Numbered from the stretch's first letter, positions 1 to 7,106 are shown. The stretch is DNA of 12,942 nucleotides from Candidatus Onthoplasma faecigallinarum (GCA_018715225.1 DVMB01000031.1:1-12942); one strand, 5' to 3'. Notes: generated by a model from the letters alone, not told the origin. Program-made: numbers and translations.

Positions 1-98
1 TTTTATAAATTTTTAATTTTTTGCTACAATTAAATTTTTTTATTTATTCAACTTAATAATTTTATTAACATGATAAATTTATTTTTTTGTCTATTATA

Positions 99-1724
99 TT
101 AAGCATGCGAATTGCATCTTTCATCTTCAATTACGGTCTCTCTATTTTGCACCACAACGCATTCGGTTGTCAGCAAGGTAGATGCCACACTCCCCGCACA
201 TTCTAGTGCTGTTCGAGTTACCTTAAAAGGATCAATTATCCCCGCTTCAAACATATCGCAATACGTGTCATTCAAGGCATCATAACCATAGTTTTCATTT
301 TTATTTTTAATAACTTCTGTAACGACGACCCCATCATCAACTCCTGCATTTTTTGCGATCTGTCTAATAGGTTCCTCAAGTGTCTTTGATATTATCATAG
401 CACCAAGTTTTTCATCCCCAGAAAGATTCTTTTCAATGAATTCATCTAATGGTGATTTCGCTTTCAAAAGAGACACTCCTCCACCTGCAATTATTCCCTC
501 ATCTATTGCCGCCATAGTTGCGTTGAGAGCATCTTCCATTCGCAATTTTTTCTCTTTCATTTCAACATCCGAAACCGCACCAACTTTGATCACTGCAATT
601 CCTCCATTGAGTTGTGAAATCCTTGCCAAAATTGTCTCTTTGTCGAACTCACGTTTGACATGTTTTAGTTTTTCTCTTAGATCTAAAACTCGCTCTTTTA
701 TCTTTTCTTTATCCCCTTGTGCTCCTATAATTGTGGTCGCATCTTTGTCCGCCTTTACTTTCGAGCAATGCCCTAAATCTTCCAGCGTTACGTCTTTGAA
801 ATTGTTGTAGATATCTCCTGATATGTATTTGCCTCCAACAATCATCGCAATATCGTCTAGCACCTTTTTCCTTCTATCCCCAAAGTATGGTGCTTTTATC
901 CCTAAACAATTAAAAATTTTTCTCATGTTGTTGATGACTATTGTCGTCAATGCGTCTCCCTCTATATCGTCCGCTATTATGAATAAACTGCCACCTGCTT
1001 TCGCCACTTTTTCTATGACTGGCAGAATCTCACCTATGCTTGTAATCTTTTTGTCTGTTACCAGGATGTAAGGATCTTCAATCTCGGCAACCATTTTATT
1101 TTGATCATGACACATATATGGGCTAATGTATCCTCTATTGATCCTCGTCCCCTCTACAATGTTTAAGGAATCTACTATGCCTGACCCTTCCTCAATTGTG
1201 ATCACACCATCTAGCCCCACTTCGTCAAACGCTTTTGCCATCAACTTGCCTGTAACGCTACTTCCTGACGATATGCTAGCTACATGAGATATAGACGTGC
1301 TGTCCTGAACAGGTTTTGCTCTCTTACTTATGTAATCGACTGTAAAATCAATCGCTTTTTTGATGCCGTTACGTAGCAATATTGGATTTGCTCCAGTATT
1401 AAAACATTTTAATCCTTCTTTAAAAATCTTTTCTGCTATTACAGTTGCCGTGGTCGTTCCGTCTCCTGCAATGTTGTTGGTCTTTGTACACGCTCCTCTC
1501 AAAATTTCAGCACCAATATTCTCTACCTCGTCTTTTAGTGCTATTTCTCTCGCAATTGTAACACCATCATTTGTTATGAGCGGATCAACATTCACATGAT
1601 CAAGCACAACATTTCGCCCTTTTGGCCCCAGTGTGATTTTAACTGCGTTAGACAATGTCTCAACACCTTTCAGGAGTTTAGCTCTCGCTTCTTCCCCATA
1701 TTTTATGACTTTATCTATAATCAT
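99..1724 (-). CDS. groEL: GroEL (Cpn60/Hsp60) chaperonin, 541 aa, without GGM tail
   Basis: Cytosolic group I chaperonin: a double-ring ATPase that folds client proteins under the GroES lid. The core is intact. The ATP-binding LGPKGRNVVLD lies at residues 32-42, NDGVT with the catalytic Asp at 53, AGDGTTTA at 86-93, and the Asp equivalent to E. coli D398 also falls at 398 (MEDAL). The apical region keeps RGYISPY and the FGDRRK block, although the family's KAPGFGDRRK reads KAPYFGDRRK here. The ATG overlaps the groES stop (ATGA) and has a purine-rich RBS (GGGGTGGAAGA) just upstream, so the two genes are translationally coupled. Oddities: the last 19 residues after TTEC hold no Gly-Gly-Met repeats and end CNSHA, about nine Cys are scattered through the chain, and the acidic ANSDE/AADEE segment near residue 155 reads SGSSV. 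It could be a divergent main chaperonin or a second paralogue. The family call is certain. Confidence 0.97.
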   Translation of the reverse strand: MIIDKVIKYGEEARAKLLKGVETLSNAVKITLGPKGRNVVLDHVNVDPLITNDGVTIAREIALKDEVENIGAEILRGACTKTNNIAGDGTTTATVIAEKIFKEGLKCFNTGANPILLRNGIKKAIDFTVDYISKRAKPVQDSTSISHVASISSGSSVTGKLMAKAFDEVGLDGVITIEEGSGIVDSLNIVEGTRINRGYISPYMCHDQNKMVAEIEDPYILVTDKKITSIGEILPVIEKVAKAGGSLFIIADDIEGDALTTIVINNMRKIFNCLGIKAPYFGDRRKKVLDDIAMIVGGKYISGDIYNNFKDVTLEDLGHCSKVKADKDATTIIGAQGDKEKIKERVLDLREKLKHVKREFDKETILARISQLNGGIAVIKVGAVSDVEMKEKKLRMEDALNATMAAIDEGIIAGGGVSLLKAKSPLDEFIEKNLSGDEKLGAMIISKTLEEPIRQIAKNAGVDDGVVVTEVIKNKNENYGYDALNDTYCDMFEAGIIDPFKVTRTALECAGSVASTLLTTECVVVQNRETVIEDERCNSHA

Positions 1725-2005
1725 TCTTCCACCCCTATAATATCAATTTCTCGCATTATGATGTGCGTTTTGTCTTCAATTTTCAATTCTACACCCGCAT
1801 ATTTGTTGAAAATAACCTTGTCGCCGACTTTTACTTTCATCTCTTTTTTGTTCCCGTCAAAGTCATCTCCATCTCCTACAGCAATCACTGTACCTCTTTC
1901 TGGTCTTTCCTGTGCCGTAGAAGGCAAGACAATACCGCTTTTTGTCACATTTTCTTCCCCTTCTGGTAAAATGATCACTCTATCATATAATGGTCTAATT
2001 TTCAT
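1721..2005 (-). CDS. groES: GroES (Cpn10) co-chaperonin, 94 aa
   Basis: Heptameric lid of the GroEL chamber. The protein starts MKIRPLYDRV, the usual GroES N-terminus, and carries the mobile loop that docks on GroEL (TKSGIVLPSTA, about residues 22-32). The roof/barrel motifs ERGTVIAVG and VGDKVIFNKYAG follow, and the chain ends close to the family's normal length of 94-97. An in-frame ATG five codons upstream (2018-2020) is rejected because a strong Shine-Dalgarno sequence, AAAGGAGG, lies between it and the ATG at 2003-2005 and is correctly spaced for the latter. The gene leads the operon and overlaps groEL by 4 bp. No CIRCE inverted repeat (TTAGCACTC-N9-GAGTGCTAA) or CtsR direct repeat is visible in the 100 bases upstream. 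Confidence 0.97.
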   Translation of the reverse strand: MKIRPLYDRVIILPEGEENVTKSGIVLPSTAQERPERGTVIAVGDGDDFDGNKKEMKVKVGDKVIFNKYAGVELKIEDKTHIIMREIDIIGVEE

Positions 2006-2028
2006 TTTTCCTCCTTTCACTTCTCTTG

Positions 2029-2034
2029 ATTATA
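2029..2034 (-). promoter_or_regulatory. Likely -10 box of the groES-groEL promoter
   Basis: Read on the minus strand this is a perfect TATAAT, placed so that transcription would start near 2022 and leave a leader of about 17 nt carrying AAAGGAGG. No good -35 hexamer lies 16-18 bases further upstream; that stretch is A-rich (about 2052-2057). The assignment therefore rests on the -10 match and its position only. Confidence 0.45.
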
Positions 2035-2057
2035 GAACCATAAGGCATAATTTTTTC

Positions 2058-2086
2058 TTGAGACTGCCAGTTTCATAAAAAATTAT
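2058..2086 (+). promoter_or_regulatory. Possible sigma-A promoter of the SPOR-domain gene
   Basis: TTGAGA (2058-2063), a 17-base spacer and AATTAT (2081-2086) give a modest match to TTGACA-N17-TATAAT. A start near 2093 would leave only about 13 nt before the ATG at 2106, which has no visible Shine-Dalgarno sequence. The site lies back to back with the groES promoter. Confidence 0.35.
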
Positions 2087-2105
2087 TTTAAAGAATAAAA
2101 TAAGT

Positions 2106-2840
2106 ATGCAAAATTATGAATTTGATTATAACCAATACAAAATGAAAATAAACAAAAAAAACAAATATTCCATTTGCGTCATGTCCCTTTTGATTTTAAT
2201 TTTGCTTGGAGTTGCTTTCTTTGTCTATCCCAAAGACCACAAGACTACAGAGTTTTATTTTGTGGAAATCAAGTCATTTGTAACATATAATGAGGCAAAC
2301 AATTTAGCGACAACTATTCAATCCATGGGTGGTGCCGGATATGTATATTATGATGGATATTATCATGTATTGGCAGCCTACTATCCAAACGAAAAAGATG
2401 CCAAAAAGGTTTGCGAAAATCTAAAGAGCGAATATGATTCAGCAGAAGTATACACCTTAACTACAGACAAGTTTTCAAAATCAAATTCATTGACAACGCA
2501 AGAAAACAACACGATCACTGAGATGATCAACACCAATCTAACCCTAATTGAGCAGCTTTATTCAAACATTATAGCTTACGACACATCTAGCATAAATGAA
2601 AGCCGACTGCTGATTAATCTAGAAAATTTGAAAACCGATTACAAAAATAAATATGATGATTATCTGTCTTATTTCAAGCAAAATGATAAATTTTCAAAGT
2701 CAATAAAATATCTAAACAAAATTTTAAACTCTACCGAGAATTTTAAATCTATATGTAGCGATCAGCAAATTTCTTATAAAATTAAATACGAATTAATAAA
2801 AATTGTCATAAATCACTCGTCTTTTTTGGCTTCAGTATGA
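2106..2840 (+). CDS. Membrane-anchored SPOR-domain protein, 244 aa
   Basis: Probable single-pass membrane protein. A short Lys-rich N-terminus precedes one hydrophobic span at residues 22-41, so the rest should face outside. Residues 49-118 look like a SPOR domain: FYFVEIKSFVTYNEANNLA (strand, then helix), a GYVYYDGYYHVLAAYYP strand pair, then an EKDAKKVCENLK helix. This follows the family's pattern of YxVQVGSF.., ..YRVxVGPF and ..A..... SPOR domains bind denuded peptidoglycan glycans, often at division or sporulation septa. Residues about 140-244 are predicted mostly helical and are unrecognised. No clear RBS is seen; an internal ATG (residue 13, 2142) is an alternative start that also lacks one. 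The gene is divergent from groES, and its last 28 bp overlap the convergent TSUP gene. The SPOR call is by pattern and the substrate is inferred. Confidence 0.72.
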   Translation: MQNYEFDYNQYKMKINKKNKYSICVMSLLILILLGVAFFVYPKDHKTTEFYFVEIKSFVTYNEANNLATTIQSMGGAGYVYYDGYYHVLAAYYPNEKDAKKVCENLKSEYDSAEVYTLTTDKFSKSNSLTTQENNTITEMINTNLTLIEQLYSNIIAYDTSSINESRLLINLENLKTDYKNKYDDYLSYFKQNDKFSKSIKYLNKILNSTENFKSICSDQQISYKIKYELIKIVINHSSFLASV

Positions 2841-3208
2841 TGTTTTTTGATTTCTCTTATCATCTCTATCAACTGCCAAACCGCAAGAGCAATTAAAAAT
2901 ATTGCGAAGCATTTTTTCAAAATGTCATTTGAAATATGGTTTGCAAGCATTGCCCCGCCCAGACTAAATACGCACCCAATCACAGCCAACAACCAAGTCT
3001 GCTTGAATGCCACTAGATGATTTTTGATATGAATCCCGAGTGCAATCAAAGACATTGGCAAAAATGCGATAAGGTTGACTCCCTGAGCCGCCAACTGCTC
3101 GTACGACAAAAAAATTGTAAGTATTGGAATAGTCAGCGTTCCGCCACCCATACCCATACCACCAATTATACCACCTAACACACCTGCTACGATTTCCCAA
3201 ACTATCAT
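2813..3208 (-). CDS. Half-length TSUP (TauE/SafE) membrane protein, second of a pair, 131 aa
   Basis: Integral membrane protein of the TSUP (TauE/SafE, former DUF81) family, whose characterised members move sulfite, sulfoacetate or other small organic anions. Residues 9-30 carry the family's glycine-rich repeat motif (GVLGGIIGGMGMGGG, then TLTIP). About four hydrophobic segments follow, and the tail is charged and His/Lys-rich (IREIKKHHTEAKKDE). Full-length members have about 250 residues and two such repeats, so this is one repeat only. Its own RBS (GGTAGGTG) overlaps the stop of the upstream half gene, and the gap is 7 nt, so the two are clearly co-translated. It may form a heterodimer with its neighbour. 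The 3' end overlaps the convergent SPOR gene. The substrate is unknown. Confidence 0.85.
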   Translation of the reverse strand: MIVWEIVAGVLGGIIGGMGMGGGTLTIPILTIFLSYEQLAAQGVNLIAFLPMSLIALGIHIKNHLVAFKQTWLLAVIGCVFSLGGAMLANHISNDILKKCFAIFLIALAVWQLIEMIREIKKHHTEAKKDE

Positions 3209-3215
3209 TTTTCAC

Positions 3216-3578
3216 CTACCATATCAACATCCCTACGCCACCTAAAAACATAAAGAAAATGAATATACCTTTCACGACTTTATTGTTCATTTTGTTTAGC
3301 ATAGTGGCTCCAATAACTCCCCCAGCGATAATTCCTACAATCACTGGCCACCCTTCAGCAAAATTAATCGAATGATAGCATAGATACACAATACTGCTGA
3401 CTAGGCTGATAGGCAAAATGATGAAAAGAGCTGTCGCTTGTGCTTTTTTCTGCTCCAAACCAAACATCTTTGTCAGCAATGGCACGACAACCATTCCTCC
3501 GCCACCGCCAAAAAAACCATTTATAACCCCTATCAATGCCCCAAACAAAACTATGTAGATTTTTTTAACCTTTTTCAT
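3216..3578 (-). CDS. Half-length TSUP (TauE/SafE) membrane protein, first of a pair, 120 aa
   Basis: Sister of the downstream half-size TSUP protein. After a Lys-rich start (MKKVKK), residues 13-35 give the same repeat signature (GALIGVINGFFGGGGG, then MVVVPLL). Hydrophobic segments follow at about 48-66, 75-95 and 100-119, and the chain ends abruptly in GMLIW. Both proteins begin with the N-terminal-type motif, so each looks like a complete single repeat; they do not look like a 250-residue permease broken by a frameshift. No convincing Shine-Dalgarno sequence precedes the ATG (3576-3578), so start and leader are less certain. It is first in its operon and divergent from the large surface-protein gene. 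Small-anion export, possibly sulfur compounds, is a family-level guess. Confidence 0.85.
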   Translation of the reverse strand: MKKVKKIYIVLFGALIGVINGFFGGGGGMVVVPLLTKMFGLEQKKAQATALFIILPISLVSSIVYLCYHSINFAEGWPVIVGIIAGGVIGATMLNKMNNKVVKGIFIFFMFLGGVGMLIW

Positions 3579-3610
3579 ATGTTTATTGTTCGCTTTTGAT
3601 ATAAAAATAT

Positions 3611-3639
3611 TTGCCTTTTTTTTATTTTTATATTATAAT
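3611..3639 (+). promoter_or_regulatory. Sigma-A promoter of the large surface-protein gene
   Basis: TTGCCT (3611-3616), exactly 17 bases, then a perfect TATAAT (3634-3639). Transcription would start near 3646, leaving a leader of about 30 nt with AGAGG (3667-3671) placed before the ATG at 3677. Confidence 0.7.
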
Positions 3640-3656
3640 ATTTAGGTTTATAGCAA
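3627..3656 (-). promoter_or_regulatory. Possible divergent promoter of the TSUP pair
   Basis: On the minus strand, TTGCTA (3651-3656), an 18-base spacer and TATAAA (3627-3632) make a plausible promoter with a leader of about 40 nt to the ATG at 3578. A second minus-strand TATAAT (3632-3637) has no matching -35. The element lies on top of the plus-strand promoter, so the two polymerases would compete. Confidence 0.35.
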
Positions 3657-3676
3657 TAATTATCAAAGAGGTAAAA

Positions 3677-6600
3677 ATGAAAACAAAGAAGAAATCACTA
3701 AAAATTATTTTATCATATTTTTTATCATTAATCTTAATACTATTGGCAAATGTGGGCTTGCTTAATGTGTGCAAAAATAGCATTGATGTATATGCTGCCA
3801 ATTTGCAGGGCTCATCTGCCATTTCAATAGATAATTCTAATTTCAATTCAAATACAGATAGCGAATATCCTTTTGAACCTAATAGTTTCACTGCAAGCCA
3901 GGATATTGATACCGCAGGTGTTGAAGCCGGAGTTATCAATCTAGATGCAGATGATTATTCTAGTTACAGCAGAAATCCATTGTCTAGCGATGATTATGTA
4001 TTGATGATTGAAAGCCAAGGTAGCAATGTAAACTTTGGCTATACTACAAACAACAACATCTCTTTGTCCGCTGGCAGCAATTACTCTATTTCTGTAGACG
4101 TTTATACTTCTAACAACAATGGGATAGCTAGTTTGTACCTTTTTGATGAAGACAACAAAGTTTTCGCTTCCATCGACAACATCAGTTCACAAAACGTGTG
4201 GACAACTTATACTTTCTTTATCTCAACTAACAATATTGAAGATCTAAACCTAAAGTTAGGTCTATATATAAAAAGAGCGGGCGTCGTATTATTTGACAAC
4301 ATTTCCGCATATGAATTGAACGACAAGACTCTGGCTTCTAGGATGAATTCTACAAGCACATCTACCTACACTTATATCAACGAAGTAGACAATGTTGTGA
4401 ACGAATATGATGTATCAACCTTGTTTACAGGATACGAATTCGAACAAGGTAAAAATACTCCTGACTACACTATGGCAACTGTTGTCAACAATACAGACGA
4501 CATTGAAGCAAGCGACGGCAGTAAAAATACTGCATTTAAAATTGTAAACAATCAAGCAACTTATGCAAAATATGCCACAGCAGACGATTTCTTGACACTT
4601 GATCAAAATACAATATATAAATTGACGATAAATGTAAAGACTCTAGATTTGTCAGGAAATGCAAATCTACAATTGGTGCAAACCAATTTAGATGACGACG
4701 AAGAAGCGGTCGACAGCGAAGTGCTGACCATAACTTCCAACACAGGTTCAAGTGATAATCTATCCAACAACTATGATGAATACACCTTCTACATCAACTC
4801 CTACCCAACAAAATCTACAACATATAAATTGATTGTAGGTTTAGGAGACGAAGAGACAACTACTACTGGAACTCTATATGTTACAAATATCACTTTGACA
4901 AAAGTCAACTACGACACATTCTCAAGTGCTTCATCAGGCAGTACAATCGCAAAAATTGATCTAACTACAGATTATGTATTCTCCAGCAGTGAAATAATGC
5001 TTGATAACGGAAATTTCAATTTCTTGAATATAGAAGATTATAATAACCCATACCCTGCTGGTGCAGAAGCATGGACAGTGTCTACAGGTGAAGGTGATCA
5101 AAAATACGGAATAGTAAATACTAGTCAATTTGATATGCTAGATGCTAGCCAATATACAAATCTATTGAATCCTACCGACCCAGACGGAACTGAATCTGGC
5201 AACAATGTATTGATGCTTTACAATGCTGGTAACGACACATTGAGTTATACTTCCACAGCGAAGACATTGAGTGCTAAAACTTACCACAAATTCACAGCAC
5301 AAGTGCAGACACAAAATTCGCCAGTAACGCTATCTTTGGTTACTACAAAAGATGACCAAGAAGTTGTCCTCTCATCCATCACAGTAGAGACCAATTTGCA
5401 ACAATGGCGCACCGTAGAAATGTATATCTATACTGGATATCAAGAATTGGATGTATCATTAAAAATCACATTAGATAGCGACAACTATGCCTACGCATAT
5501 GTTGACAACACGATGTTCGACTATTATATTCAGCCTACTGAAGACGTGTTCAACTCAATCACAAATTCGGCTACTATTGTAAAAACTGATTTATCAAATA
5601 TTATATCTTCATCAAATAGTTCTAGTTCCAACCCATTCTCTACCCCAGACTACTTTACGGGTACGGACAATGATGCAATATTCGCTGGTGTAGTTGATCT
5701 AGAAAATACATCTGCTCTAAATCAAGTGATTGCTGATCCTGAAAATTATGTTAGTTTCACTTCTCTTGCGGGAGAAAACAGACAGGTGCTTGGAATTCGT
5801 TCTATGGAAGAAGTGTACTACACTTATACTTCAAATATAGGATTTGATCTAACATCTGGTTCTTATTATAGAATTAGCGTTTCCGTTTATACCCAAAATC
5901 TACAACTATTGACTGAAGGTGTCGACAGCGAGTTGATGGGAGCGAGCATATCACTATCTGGCTTTGATGACACATTTACACAAATAGTTTCAAACAACAC
6001 ATGGACCACTTACACCTTCTATATCAGCCCAGACAGCGATGTTACAACATACCTTCAATTATCTCTTGGCAGTGCTCAAGCCGGTACGATGGGAGATGTA
6101 TTCTTCGGTAACATCGAATTTGATGATAGTTTGACTAGCTTCGATGGCATTAACGCAAATGACTATACTAAAGTTTTAAATACTGTTAGTTCGACAACTG
6201 AAGATGATTCTACCGATGATTCGACAGACTCTACTACCTCACCTGATACCAATAACAACTGGATTTACTATATTCCTACCTTGTTGTTTGGTCTAGCAAT
6301 AGTGATCGCTATTGTTGGCGTGTTGGCTAGAAAAATTAAATGGAAAAAACCACACAAAAAATCCAAAAACGAATATGATAGAAATCAAACTGTATCACGT
6401 CAAGTTTATATGAGAAAAGCGACATCTATGCGTGAAGCAAGAATACGTGAATTGAAAAAAGAGATTGAATCACTCACAAATCAACGTGCTCAATATGAAA
6501 ATGATTACAAGAAAGATTTGGCAACCCTGCGTGATATGAAAATTAAGCGTAGCAACCCTAATGATATAGCAAAACTACAAAAAGATATGAAGAAAAATCA

Positions 6601-6757
6601 AAAACTTTCTGCCAATATCGGTGTTTCAATCGAAAAATTACAAAATGAAATTGAGTATGTAAAATCCGAGCCTTATTTGAATAATTTGGCAAAGAAACTG
6701 GCTAGTGAACCTTCAAATGAAAGTACACCAACTCAAGATCAAGATTCTAACGCTTAA
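3677..6757 (+). CDS. Large surface protein: four beta-sandwich repeats, one membrane span, cytoplasmic coiled coil (1026 aa)
   Basis: Unrecognised type I membrane protein. The N-terminus is a signal peptide (Lys-rich start, hydrophobic 10-31, cleavage likely near VYA-A, 40-41). Four divergent repeats of about 200 residues follow, at roughly 55-213, 250-409, 442-623 and 657-822. Each has a Y..[ST]..V.T strand (YSISVDVYT, YKLTINVKT, YHKFTAQVQT, YYRISVSVYT), then an aromatic-led strand at W175, Y366, W577 and W776 (WTTYTFFIS, WTTYTFYIS), and closes with a DN/TN/GN turn at about 208, 404, 611 and 812. This pattern resembles jelly-roll carbohydrate-binding modules (CBM4/9-like), but sugar binding is inferred. 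An acidic Ser/Thr/Asp linker (839-861) leads to a span at 863-884, a basic stop-transfer (ARKIKWKKPHKK) and a 140-residue cytoplasmic tail with a Lys/Glu-rich coiled coil (about 918-1000). The start is chosen by the AGAGG RBS; 22 extra upstream codons are excluded because they overlap the promoter. No LPXTG and no catalytic domain were seen. Confidence 0.85.
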   Translation: MKTKKKSLKIILSYFLSLILILLANVGLLNVCKNSIDVYAANLQGSSAISIDNSNFNSNTDSEYPFEPNSFTASQDIDTAGVEAGVINLDADDYSSYSRNPLSSDDYVLMIESQGSNVNFGYTTNNNISLSAGSNYSISVDVYTSNNNGIASLYLFDEDNKVFASIDNISSQNVWTTYTFFISTNNIEDLNLKLGLYIKRAGVVLFDNISAYELNDKTLASRMNSTSTSTYTYINEVDNVVNEYDVSTLFTGYEFEQGKNTPDYTMATVVNNTDDIEASDGSKNTAFKIVNNQATYAKYATADDFLTLDQNTIYKLTINVKTLDLSGNANLQLVQTNLDDDEEAVDSEVLTITSNTGSSDNLSNNYDEYTFYINSYPTKSTTYKLIVGLGDEETTTTGTLYVTNITLTKVNYDTFSSASSGSTIAKIDLTTDYVFSSSEIMLDNGNFNFLNIEDYNNPYPAGAEAWTVSTGEGDQKYGIVNTSQFDMLDASQYTNLLNPTDPDGTESGNNVLMLYNAGNDTLSYTSTAKTLSAKTYHKFTAQVQTQNSPVTLSLVTTKDDQEVVLSSITVETNLQQWRTVEMYIYTGYQELDVSLKITLDSDNYAYAYVDNTMFDYYIQPTEDVFNSITNSATIVKTDLSNIISSSNSSSSNPFSTPDYFTGTDNDAIFAGVVDLENTSALNQVIADPENYVSFTSLAGENRQVLGIRSMEEVYYTYTSNIGFDLTSGSYYRISVSVYTQNLQLLTEGVDSELMGASISLSGFDDTFTQIVSNNTWTTYTFYISPDSDVTTYLQLSLGSAQAGTMGDVFFGNIEFDDSLTSFDGINANDYTKVLNTVSSTTEDDSTDDSTDSTTSPDTNNNWIYYIPTLLFGLAIVIAIVGVLARKIKWKKPHKKSKNEYDRNQTVSRQVYMRKATSMREARIRELKKEIESLTNQRAQYENDYKKDLATLRDMKIKRSNPNDIAKLQKDMKKNQKLSANIGVSIEKLQNEIEYVKSEPYLNNLAKKLASEPSNESTPTQDQDSNA

Positions 6758-6781
6758 TATGATAATTAAATAAATATAAAG

Positions 6782-6806
6782 AAAGTGCCTCTTATGGCAC
6801 TTTTTT
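6782..6806 (+). terminator. Rho-independent terminator, probably bidirectional
   Basis: AAAGTGCC (6782-6789), loop TCTTAT, GGCACTTT (6796-6803), then more T. It ends the surface-protein transcript 25 bases after its stop. On the other strand the same stem is followed by a weaker, mixed T-rich run (CTTTATATTTATTT), so it may also end the LysM transcript, whose stop codon (6792-6794) lies in the loop. Confidence 0.85.
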
Positions 6807-7106
6807 GTATATCTTTATCAATTGACCAATATATAATTTGTCGGCTGTAAGGGAATTATCGGCTTTTAACTTTTCTTTGTCTATATTGTAGATTGTCGCA
6901 ATTTTATCTAGAGTTTCCATGGGCTTTACAAAATGACTTATGTAGTCATTGACTTTGATTTTGACCCACTCTCCATTATAATATTTTAGTTTAGAGTTAT
7001 TGCGAAGAATATTTGATTTATTTGTATTGTACTTTGCACATATGTTTTTTTCATCTTCGTTTTGTCCAATTCTATAATAAAATTCATCAGCCATTTTTAT
7101 TTTCAT
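6792..7106 (-). CDS. Small protein with two LysM-like domains and no signal peptide, 104 aa
   Basis: The second half (residues 57-101) is a good LysM domain: HFVKPMETLDKIATIYNIDKEKLKADN, then LYIGQLIKIYK, matching the family's V..GDTL..IA..Y.V....L...N.....I..GQ.L.I. Residues 9-52 look like a more degenerate copy (YYRIGQNEDEKNICAKYNTNK, ending GEWVKIKV). LysM domains bind N-acetylglucosamine-containing polymers such as peptidoglycan. There is no signal peptide or membrane span, so as written the protein is cytoplasmic. Some LysM proteins of sporulating Bacillota (SafA, SpoVID) also lack a signal and act in the mother cell on the forespore surface, so a spore-coat role is possible but only inferred. 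Neither candidate start (7104-7106 or 7092-7094) has a clear RBS. Its last codons form one arm of the shared terminator. Confidence 0.75.
   Translation of the reverse strand: MKIKMADEFYYRIGQNEDEKNICAKYNTNKSNILRNNSKLKYYNGEWVKIKVNDYISHFVKPMETLDKIATIYNIDKEKLKADNSLTADKLYIGQLIKIYKKVP

Noticed and set aside
1..98. Possible terminator or small RNA downstream of groEL
   Set aside because: Only A/T runs and weak, unstable pairings are visible; no GC-containing stem or RNA motif can be supported.
436..1599. Open frames on the plus strand across groEL (436-810, 823-1071, 1360-1599)
   Set aside because: They lie antisense to an intact, clearly homologous GroEL, have no RBS, and encode unconvincing Ser/Phe/Pro-rich peptides.
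2006..2020. Longer GroES start (ATG at 2018-2020)
   Set aside because: It would place AAAGGAGG inside the coding region and add residues (MKGGK) absent from GroES proteins; the ATG at 2003-2005 has the right spacing.
2964..3215. Alternative minus-strand frame of 83 residues overlapping the second TSUP gene
   Set aside because: It is a shifted reading of the conserved TSUP frame and lacks membrane segments or recognisable motifs.
3209..3218. Frameshift splitting one TSUP permease into two
   Set aside because: Both halves begin with the same N-terminal repeat motif, and the second has its own RBS and ATG, so two real genes are more likely than a broken one.
3611..3676. N-terminal extension of the large surface protein from a TTG at 3611
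   Set aside because: The TTG is the -35 box of the promoter, the -10 lies inside the extension, and the ATG at 3677 has an AGAGG RBS followed by a normal signal peptide.
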